Positions 58,028 through 64,000 of a stretch of 64,000 nucleotides of DNA are shown piece after piece. The notes beneath the pieces are model-generated. The model was given only the letters and a program-made list of their open reading frames with translations. It was not told the DNA's origin and made no database searches. Origin of the DNA: Cohnella phaseoli (GTDB lineage Bacteria > Bacillota > Bacilli > Paenibacillales > Paenibacillaceae). Location of the stretch: assembly GCF_003386235.1 (NCBI RefSeq), contig NZ_QRDZ01000020.1, forward strand, positions 119,916 through 183,915. Reading direction: 5' to 3'. The first letter of the stretch is position 1; each line of letters starts with the position of its first letter. Both the position numbers and the translations under genes were made by a program.

Positions 58028-58828
58028 ATGGCCGTCATTCGCAACAGCATTCAGGAAACGACGTTGCAGCTTTTACAATTCATCCATGTGGCGACCCGAA
58101 AGAGCGCTTCGTGCGGAGTCATTCTGGCTCCTTGCGCGGACTTGAGTCCAAGAACGCTCGAACAGGCGAAAGGGGTGATAAGCAAGAACGACATCTCTCT
58201 GTCGGTCCAATTATTCTATGACGATTCGAATCAGGTTTTATGCGCGGTACTGGACGGCGGTACATTGGGCAGCACCCATTATGCGTCGCTCGTATTGAAG
58301 GATTTCCTTCAACCTCGGCGTCTGCTGCACGGACGATTAATCGTGTCCAGCTTTCCGGAGAGCGGAAAGCCGACCGAGTCCGCAATCGCGGATTTCATTC
58401 AGCAGGCGATCCGGAGCAAAGGCAACGAGGGGGACATTCGTTTTCTTACGTCGGACGATGCCGCGACTTCTGTACTCATTGCCGAGCCAGACGATCTTGT
58501 GCGCGAATTCATCAAGATCCGCTTGGAGCTGAAAGGGTATCGCGTCTATGAGGCGCAAGACGGACAAGAGGCTTACGATGTGTTCTTCCGGGAATTGCCG
58601 GACCTCGTCATTACCGAGTTAAATATGCCGATTCTGGATGGATATCAGCTGATTCGCAGCATCCAACGCCATGAACCGAATGAAGGCAAGGTGATCGTTC
58701 TGACGGACAATCATCTCGCGGACCACAGGAGCCGCGCTTACGAGTCGGGAGCTGCCGATTACGTGACCAAGCCGCTGTCGATCTCCGAATTGGAATGGAA
58801 AATCAAGAGACTGGCTGGAAACCTTTAA
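58028..58828 (+). CDS. Pseudo-receiver protein of exopolysaccharide operon
   Basis: Protein of 266 residues. The first ~145 are an unassigned alpha/beta region. The C-terminal ~120 are a CheY-like receiver: LIAEPDD at the acidic pocket, LVITELNMPILDGYQLI, the Thr in VIVLTDN and Lys in DYVTKPLS. The residue that should be the phospho-acceptor Asp is Glu197, so normal phosphorylation is not expected and the domain may mimic the active state. There is no output DNA-binding domain, so it probably acts by protein contact on the polymerase complex. ATG 58028 follows AGGAG; the frame opens at GTG 58019. Confidence 0.85.
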   Translation: MAVIRNSIQETTLQLLQFIHVATRKSASCGVILAPCADLSPRTLEQAKGVISKNDISLSVQLFYDDSNQVLCAVLDGGTLGSTHYASLVLKDFLQPRRLLHGRLIVSSFPESGKPTESAIADFIQQAIRSKGNEGDIRFLTSDDAATSVLIAEPDDLVREFIKIRLELKGYRVYEAQDGQEAYDVFFRELPDLVITELNMPILDGYQLIRSIQRHEPNEGKVIVLTDNHLADHRSRAYESGAADYVTKPLSISELEWKIKRLAGNL

Positions 58829-58853
58829 CTTGAAAATGCGAGGAGCGGATAGT

Positions 58854-60206
58854 ATGACATACAACATCTTAAAAGAAAATCTGCAAAATAAAACGGCGAA
58901 AGTCGGCGTCGTAGGTCTGGGATACGTCGGTTTGCCGCTAGCGATGGAAATGGTAAAAGGCGGTTTTACCGTATATGGCATTGACTTGGATAACCGTAAA
59001 ATAGAGTCCCTTCTTGGCGGCGAATCCTACATTCAAGACGTGCCGAGTTCCATCGTGGCCGATGCCGTGAGCAGCGGGAAATTCGTGCCGACGAACCGCT
59101 TCGAAACGATGCGGGAGTTGGATACGATCAGCATCTGCGTGCCGACCCCCCTCAGCGAAAACCAGGATCCGGACACTTCCTTTATTGTGAGCGTTGTGAA
59201 CGAGATCAAGAAATATATCCGCAAAGGAACGTTGATCGTTCTTGAAAGCACGACATATCCCGGAACGACGGAAGAGTTAATCGAATACGAGCTTGAGGCT
59301 CTGGGATTAAAGGCCGGTCGGGACTTCTTCCTCTGTTTCTCCCCGGAGCGCGTAGACCCGGGCAATCCCAACTACAATACGTACAATACGCCCAAGGTCA
59401 TCGGCGGCACGACGGAGAGATGCAAAGAGCTCGGGGTATCGCTGTACAACAACGTGGTCAAAACCGTCGTTCCGGTGTCTTCGCCTAAAGTCGCGGAGAT
59501 GTCCAAGCTGCTGGAAAATACGTTCCGCAGCATCAACATCGCTTTCGTCAACGAATTGGCCATGATGTGCGATCGAATGGCGATTGACGTATGGGAAGTC
59601 ATTCGGGCCGCCTCTACGAAACCGTTCGGATTTATGGCCTTCTATCCGGGGCCGGGAATCGGCGGGCATTGCATCCCGCTGGACCCGATGTATCTATCCT
59701 GGAAAGCCAAAGAATTCCGCTTTTACAGCAAGTTTATCGAATTGGCCCAGTCGATTAACGATAATATGCCGGAATACGTTCTGAACAAGACGGCTCAAGT
59801 GCTGAACGTATACGCCAAATCGATCCGCAACTCTAAAGTATTGCTGCTAGGCATGTCCTACAAGCCGGACATCGACGATCTGCGCGAATCTCCCGGCCTG
59901 GAAATCTATGAATTGTTCAAAAAAAGCGGAGCAAAGGTGGAATATTACGATCCGTACGCAACTTCGTTCCAGGACGAACAGGGCCGCAGCGTTCATACGG
60001 TGAAATACGATCCGGACGCCTTTGCCCAATACGATTGCATGGTGTTGATCACCAATCATCGCAGCTTCAGCTATCATGAGCTGGCGGAAATGGGCGTTCC
60101 GATTATCGATACGCGCAATGCTTTTGCAGACATTAAGTCGGATAACATTCATAAGCTAGGAACCGGAATTCAACACCAAGACGTGAAAGTTCTTGTCGGC
60201 GCTTAA
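58854..60206 (+). CDS. UDP-sugar 6-dehydrogenase (WbpA-like)
   Basis: Enzyme of 450 residues that oxidises C6 of a UDP-sugar to a uronic acid with two NAD+. It has the N-terminal Rossmann motif VGVVGLGYVGLPLA, SPERVDPGN, and the active Cys in PGPGIGGHCIPLDPMYLSWKA, with the C-terminal UDP-binding domain containing LLGMSYKPDIDDLRESP. The motif wording is closer to WbpA-type UDP-GlcNAc dehydrogenases than to UDP-glucose enzymes, but substrate should be tested. ATG 58854 has CGAGGAGCGG; a longer frame starts at 58830. The product would feed the GT2 polymerase. Confidence 0.93.
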   Translation: MTYNILKENLQNKTAKVGVVGLGYVGLPLAMEMVKGGFTVYGIDLDNRKIESLLGGESYIQDVPSSIVADAVSSGKFVPTNRFETMRELDTISICVPTPLSENQDPDTSFIVSVVNEIKKYIRKGTLIVLESTTYPGTTEELIEYELEALGLKAGRDFFLCFSPERVDPGNPNYNTYNTPKVIGGTTERCKELGVSLYNNVVKTVVPVSSPKVAEMSKLLENTFRSINIAFVNELAMMCDRMAIDVWEVIRAASTKPFGFMAFYPGPGIGGHCIPLDPMYLSWKAKEFRFYSKFIELAQSINDNMPEYVLNKTAQVLNVYAKSIRNSKVLLLGMSYKPDIDDLRESPGLEIYELFKKSGAKVEYYDPYATSFQDEQGRSVHTVKYDPDAFAQYDCMVLITNHRSFSYHELAEMGVPIIDTRNAFADIKSDNIHKLGTGIQHQDVKVLVGA

Positions 60207-61125
60207 ATCCAACATTCCCAGCAAGCTCCCGCCTCTTAAAATGATTTTGATCGCCATGCTGATCTGCGTGGCGATCGCAACGGTTCTTATGCTGAAAGAA
60301 CGCTTCGACAAGCCGTCGATTATGGCGACTTGGGTATGGGATACAACGGCTTTAATAGAAGACAAAAACGAAATACTCGCATTTGCCGAAGATCAAGGAG
60401 TGAACGTAATCTTCCTGCACATCGATCGCGAATCCCAAGATTTTGAACCGTACCGGACTTTCGTCGAGGAAGCGCACGGGTTGGGAATCGAGGTCGAAGC
60501 GCTGGGAGGAGACCCCACCTGGGGATTAACCGATTATAGACGGGAGATCGACTCTTTTATCGGGTGGATGGAAGACTATCGAAACGCGGTGAGCGAACAA
60601 GCCGCATTTGACGGCATCCACGTCGATATTGAGCCTTATCTGCTGGAGGGATGGGAACAGGATCGTGACGATGCTGTAAGCCAATGGATGGATAACGCGG
60701 CATATTTAGTTGACAGGGCCAAGCGGGTCGGCTCCTTGCGGGTATCAGCCGATCTCCCTTTCTGGATTCATAAGATTCCCGCCCGATCCGGCGAGAGCTT
60801 GGGAGCTTGGATGCTGGAGCGGTTCGACCGCGTTGTGCTGATGAATTATCGGAATTTCGCCATCGGCGATAACGGAATTGTAGAACATGCTTTGCCGATG
60901 ATCAAGGAAGGAACCCGAGCGGGGAAGCCCGTGATCATTGGTCTGGAAACGGCTCCTTCGGACGAAGGGGAGCACGTTACTTTTTTCGGCCAGGACGCCT
61001 CCAGCTTACAGCGGCAAATACAGTTGAGCCATAAGGCTATGCGTCGGTATTCCGGATATGAAGGCTTCTCCATCCATGACTACAAGAGCTGGAAGGGAGC
61101 CGCAGAATCCGGTCCGCAGGAATGA
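60193..61125 (+). CDS. Membrane-anchored TIM-barrel protein, GH18-like motif (paralogue 1)
   Basis: Protein of 310 residues with an N-terminal signal-anchor (~15-35) and an extracytoplasmic TIM-barrel-like domain. The segment DGIHVDIEPYLL resembles the GH18 catalytic strand (D-x-x-D-x-D-x-E) with His replacing the second Asp; Asp145 and Glu147 are candidate catalytic residues. It is clearly related to the C-terminal domain of the protein at 62504 (shared ATWVWDT/GTWIWDS, EALGGDPTWGL, VDIEPYLL, LPFWIHKI, MNYRNFAIGDNGIV). The start overlaps the dehydrogenase gene by 14 bp at TTG 60193; ATG 60241 is an alternative without a ribosome site. A polymer-modifying role is inferred. Confidence 0.8.
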   Translation: MSALKSNIPSKLPPLKMILIAMLICVAIATVLMLKERFDKPSIMATWVWDTTALIEDKNEILAFAEDQGVNVIFLHIDRESQDFEPYRTFVEEAHGLGIEVEALGGDPTWGLTDYRREIDSFIGWMEDYRNAVSEQAAFDGIHVDIEPYLLEGWEQDRDDAVSQWMDNAAYLVDRAKRVGSLRVSADLPFWIHKIPARSGESLGAWMLERFDRVVLMNYRNFAIGDNGIVEHALPMIKEGTRAGKPVIIGLETAPSDEGEHVTFFGQDASSLQRQIQLSHKAMRRYSGYEGFSIHDYKSWKGAAESGPQE

Positions 61126-61142
61126 AAGGAAGGACGATACGT

Positions 61143-62507
61143 ATGGGAAAATATTTCGGTACCGACGGGGTACGCGGCGTAGCTAACGGGACGTTAAGTC
61201 CTGAATTAGTATTTCGTTTAGGACGACTAGGCGGATATGTGTTAACTCGGAACAAGCAGGGGAAACGTCCGAAAATATTGATCGGGCGGGATACCCGCGT
61301 TTCGGGGGAGATGCTGGAAGCGGCTCTTGTCGCAGGCTTATTGTCGATTGGCGCCGACGTTCTCCGATTAGGCGTTATTTCTACGCCGGGCGTGGCGTAT
61401 TTGACGAAAGCAAGGGGAGCGGATGCGGGGGTGATGATTTCCGCATCCCATAATCCAGTGGAGGATAATGGGATTAAATTTTTCGGAGGCGACGGATTTA
61501 AGCTGTCGGACGAGATCGAAGCGGAGATCGAAGCGCTGCTGGATGCGGATGAGGACGAGGATCGAATTCCGCGTCCGATCGGCGCCGGCGTCGGTGCGGT
61601 GCAGGACGACCTCGAAGGGGGACAAGCCTATCTTTCCTACTTAAAGGCGACGGTTAATCATCGCTTCGAAGGGCTTAAAGTGGTCGTGGATTGCGCCAAC
61701 GGAGCGGTGTCGAGGTTGGCGCCCCGGCTTTTCCGCGACTTGGGAGCAGATACGGTGGTGTTGTCCCATCAACCGGACGGCTTGAATATTAACGATGGAT
61801 GCGGCTCTACGCACCCCGAAGCGGTTCAGCGGGCGGTGTTGGAGCATCGGGCCGACCTCGGCCTTTCCTTCGATGGGGATGCGGATCGGCTTATTGCCGT
61901 CGATGAGAAGGGGACGATCGTGGACGGAGACCATATCCTCTACATTCTGGCTGAATTCATGAAGAAGCGTCAACGCTTGAAGAATGATACGGTAGTGTCT
62001 ACCGTCATGAGCAACCTGGGCTTCTACAAGGCGCTGGAGCGGAAGGGGATCGCGACCAAACAAACCAAAGTCGGAGACCGCTACGTTTTGGAGGAAATGC
62101 TGCAAGGCGGCTATAATCTGGGCGGGGAGCAGTCGGGCCATATCGTGATGCTGGACTATGGCACGACCGGAGACGGCATGCTGTGCGCGATTCAACTGAT
62201 GGACGTCTTGAAATCCGAGTCCGAATCTCTAAGCGAGCTTGCGCGAGGCATGACCAAGTATCCGCAGCTGCTGATCAACGTTCAAGTCGAGGACAAGTCG
62301 AAGCTGGCGGGAAATCCGAAAGTCGAAGGAGCCATCAGATCGGTAGAGAATCGGATGGACGGGAGCGGGAGAGTGCTCGTTCGCCCTTCAGGGACGGAAT
62401 CGATCGTGCGAGTGATGGCGGAAGGCCCGAATGAACAAGAGCTTGCCGGCTTTGTCGGGCAAATCGTCGCTGCGATTAAGGAAGAATTGGCATTCAGCGG
62501 TAGATGA
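61143..62507 (+). CDS. glmM: Phosphoglucosamine mutase
   Basis: Enzyme of 454 residues that interconverts glucosamine-6-phosphate and glucosamine-1-phosphate on the way to UDP-GlcNAc. It has the canonical start MGKYFGTDGVRGVAN, active serine in MISASHNPVEDNGIKFFG, metal loop FDGDADRLIAVD and phosphate-binding RPSGTESIVRVM. ATG 61143 has AAGGAAGG; the frame opens at 61122 inside the previous gene's end. glmM usually stands with cdaA-ybbR and glmS; its position inside a polymer operon points to amino-sugar precursor supply. Whether it is the only glmM of the genome cannot be seen here. Confidence 0.97.
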   Translation: MGKYFGTDGVRGVANGTLSPELVFRLGRLGGYVLTRNKQGKRPKILIGRDTRVSGEMLEAALVAGLLSIGADVLRLGVISTPGVAYLTKARGADAGVMISASHNPVEDNGIKFFGGDGFKLSDEIEAEIEALLDADEDEDRIPRPIGAGVGAVQDDLEGGQAYLSYLKATVNHRFEGLKVVVDCANGAVSRLAPRLFRDLGADTVVLSHQPDGLNINDGCGSTHPEAVQRAVLEHRADLGLSFDGDADRLIAVDEKGTIVDGDHILYILAEFMKKRQRLKNDTVVSTVMSNLGFYKALERKGIATKQTKVGDRYVLEEMLQGGYNLGGEQSGHIVMLDYGTTGDGMLCAIQLMDVLKSESESLSELARGMTKYPQLLINVQVEDKSKLAGNPKVEGAIRSVENRMDGSGRVLVRPSGTESIVRVMAEGPNEQELAGFVGQIVAAIKEELAFSGR

Positions 62508-63748
62508 TGAAGAAATGGCTGATCTGGATTTGGGTCATCGTCCTATGCGTATCGATTGTCGTACCCGTCGCTGCCGCCGCTTCCCAAATCCGAATCGTCG
62601 TAAACGGCGAGAAGGTAGATTTTCCGGATGCGCCCCCGTATATCGAGCGCCAATCGAACCGTACGATGGTCCCGGCAAGATTCGTATCGGAAAAGCTGGG
62701 CGCCAAGATGGAGTGGAACAAGGATTCCAACCAAGTCGCTTTCTCGATGCCGAATAGAACGATCCTTGTAACGATCGGCCAAAACAACGCGAAAGCGGCG
62801 AATGGGGAGACGATAACGCTCGATACGCCGGCGGTGATCCAAAACAACCGCGTTATGGTCCCGCTGCGGCTGATCGGCGAGCTTTTTCAAGCTCAAGTGG
62901 AGTGGGATGCGCAGCATAGGCTGGCCGTCGTGACGACTCCGCCGAAAATTCCTAAAGGCACGTGGATTTGGGATAGCCGCATCATTGAAAACGATCGGGA
63001 TCGAATTCTCGGCTTTGCAAGCGAGCACGACGTAAATGCCATTTACCTTCACATGAATAGAGATATTGCGCCTAAGGTATATGCCGATTTCATTCGAAGC
63101 GCCAACGAACGGCAAATCAGAGTAGAGGCTCTGGCCGGTCGTCCCGATTGGGGGCTTAAATCTAAGCAGGATCAAATAAAAGCATTTATGGCATGGGTTC
63201 GGCAGTACAACGCATCCGTTGAGTCGGAAGAACGCTTTGCCGGTCTGCATTTCGATATCGAACCTTATCTGTTGGCTGAATGGGATGCCAATAATCGGAT
63301 GATTCTTGAAAACTGGTTACATAATTTGAGATTCATTGAGCAGGAAGCCAAAGGCAGCGGATTAGAAATTGCGTTGGACGTCCCTTTTTGGCTTCATAAC
63401 GTTAAAGTGCCCGACACCGAATACAGCTTCAGCGCATGGCTGCTTGAGAAGTTCGACAGTCTTGTAATTATGGATTATCGCAATCATGCCTTGGGGAAAG
63501 ACGGGATCGTCGCCAACGCCCAAGCGATGTTGAAGGAAGCCTCTGCTCTCGGCAAGTCTTTGATCATTGCGGTGGAAACCGCTAGAAGCTTGGAAGGCGA
63601 TCGCGTGTCCTTCTATTCCAAGAATCCGGATTTCATGGATCAAGAGCTGCAAACCGCTCATCGAGAGCTATCCCAGCATGCCGGTTATGCCGGAATGGCA
63701 ATCCACGATTATAGAAGCTGGGTTGCGATGGTTGGGAGCTCGGAGTGA
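62504..63748 (+). CDS. Secreted copper-amine-oxidase-N domain plus TIM-barrel protein (paralogue 2)
   Basis: Protein of 414 residues. Signal peptide or anchor (~1-26). A copper amine oxidase-like N-terminal domain (~28-145), a stalk module common in Paenibacillaceae cell-wall proteins, shows VNGEKVDF, RTMVPARFVSEKLGAKMEWN and VMVPLRLIGELFQAQVEWD. The TIM-barrel-like domain (~150-410) is homologous to the protein at 60193; its GH18-like segment is AGLHFDIEPYLL with Asp251 and Glu253. The start overlaps the glmM stop by 4 bp. It is the last gene of the operon and is followed by a terminator. A polymer-binding or cutting role at the wall is inferred. Confidence 0.85.
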   Translation: MMKKWLIWIWVIVLCVSIVVPVAAAASQIRIVVNGEKVDFPDAPPYIERQSNRTMVPARFVSEKLGAKMEWNKDSNQVAFSMPNRTILVTIGQNNAKAANGETITLDTPAVIQNNRVMVPLRLIGELFQAQVEWDAQHRLAVVTTPPKIPKGTWIWDSRIIENDRDRILGFASEHDVNAIYLHMNRDIAPKVYADFIRSANERQIRVEALAGRPDWGLKSKQDQIKAFMAWVRQYNASVESEERFAGLHFDIEPYLLAEWDANNRMILENWLHNLRFIEQEAKGSGLEIALDVPFWLHNVKVPDTEYSFSAWLLEKFDSLVIMDYRNHALGKDGIVANAQAMLKEASALGKSLIIAVETARSLEGDRVSFYSKNPDFMDQELQTAHRELSQHAGYAGMAIHDYRSWVAMVGSSE

Positions 63749-63792
63749 GGGGGATGCGTAGTCGTCAAAATCAGGCGGCATTTATATGGCTC

Positions 63793-63836
63793 GAAAAGCG
63801 GTAAGTCCCATTTGGCAGCGGGGCTTGCCGCTTTTC
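63793..63836 (+). terminator. Terminator of the exopolysaccharide operon
   Basis: GAAAAGCGGTAAGTCCC (63793-63809) and GGGGCTTGCCGCTTTTC (63820-63836) form a long stem with two interruptions; the T-tract after it is weak. Confidence 0.7.
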
Positions 63837-63837
63837 A

Positions 63838-63866
63838 TTGTTTCGATAACCAGAAATAGATATAAT
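63838..63866 (+). promoter_or_regulatory. Promoter of the Rpn-family gene
   Basis: TTGTTT (63838-63843), 17 bp, TATAAT (63861-63866), 30 bp before the start codon. Confidence 0.65.
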
Positions 63867-63895
63867 TTACTAAAAAGGATCGGGGGACTATTGCT

Positions 63896-64000
63896 ATGGG
63901 CTCAAATTCGAATTCTGAAAGCCTGCATCAGCGACACGACACCTCGTATCGTTTTTTATTATCGAGTAAAAAGCTGTTTGTTGAACTTCTTCGTTCCTTC
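63896..64000 (+). CDS. Rpn-family recombination-promoting nuclease, N-terminal fragment
   Basis: The first 35 codons of a gene that runs out of the window. HDTSYRFLLSSKKLFVELLR matches the conserved N-terminus of the Rpn / PD-(D/E)XK 'transposase-like' nuclease family of Firmicutes, which begins with a His-Asp-x-x-Tyr-(K/R) segment. ATG 63896 has CGGGGGA upstream and a good promoter at 63838. The catalytic residues lie beyond the window. Confidence 0.7.
   Translation, partial: MGSNSNSESLHQRHDTSYRFLLSSKKLFVELLRSF

Overview
The window reads as chromosome of a Paenibacillaceae-type Firmicute (Paenibacillus, Cohnella or a close relative). The reasons are AGGAGG-type ribosome binding sites, moderate GC content by eye, surface proteins ending in three SLH domains, LplB/CarB-type ABC sugar importers paired with a YesM/YesN-type two-component system, many AraC and MocR regulators, Fur boxes of Bacillus type, cre-like sites, and a holin-like type I toxin of the kind common in these genera. 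No rRNA, tRNA or CRISPR array was found.

Layout. 1-5.2 kb: end of an SLH protein, an AraC regulator and an iron-siderophore binding lipoprotein, each with a Fur box, then a DsbA-family protein divergent from a TetR regulator. 5.2-10.4 kb: a 42-bp tandem array, a DUF2975/Xre pair, a Crp-type regulator with a peroxiredoxin, and an EamA exporter divergent from a MocR regulator. 10.4-14.5 kb: a type I toxin-antitoxin module and a large secreted GH18 chitinase with a cre-like site. 14.5-18.4 kb: an AT-richer two-gene ABC-ATPase plus HNH-nuclease cassette, a likely anti-phage system. 18.4-25.3 kb: SRPBCC protein, GyrI-like protein and WYL regulator, a 50-bp tandem array, then a Fur-boxed operon of siderophore binding protein, FMN monooxygenase and an AraC-binding-protein fusion.

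25.3-43.2 kb is a complete glycan-use locus. An operon encodes a surface-anchored GxGYxYP protein, a cytosolic GxGYxYP paralogue, a GH38 alpha-mannosidase and a GH172 (DUF2961) enzyme. A second operon encodes two permeases and a binding protein, and an opposing pair encodes a histidine kinase and an AraC-type response regulator. The same 21-bp-spaced direct repeat stands before all three units. In the first two it sits at exactly the same distance from the -10 box, so it is the obvious binding site of the response regulator. Cre-like sites overlap both enzyme and transporter promoters.

43.2-53 kb: a four-domain persulfide-type oxidoreductase with an ArsR regulator and a 34-bp perfect palindrome, an AraC regulator with an ADP-ribosylglycohydrolase, a TetR regulator with an MFS exporter, and a Rieske-domain protein with a large uncharacterised C-terminal part. 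53.1-63.8 kb: an eight-gene, tightly packed operon that looks like a synthase-dependent exopolysaccharide system. It contains a membrane-anchored glycosidase-like protein, a HEAT protein, a processive GT2, a receiver protein lacking the phospho-acceptor Asp, a UDP-sugar dehydrogenase, GlmM, and two paralogous TIM-barrel proteins. The window ends in an Rpn-family nuclease gene.

Intergenic DNA is unusually rich in tandem arrays of about 42-52 bp and in large palindromic elements, several present twice. These are the most distinctive non-coding feature of the window.
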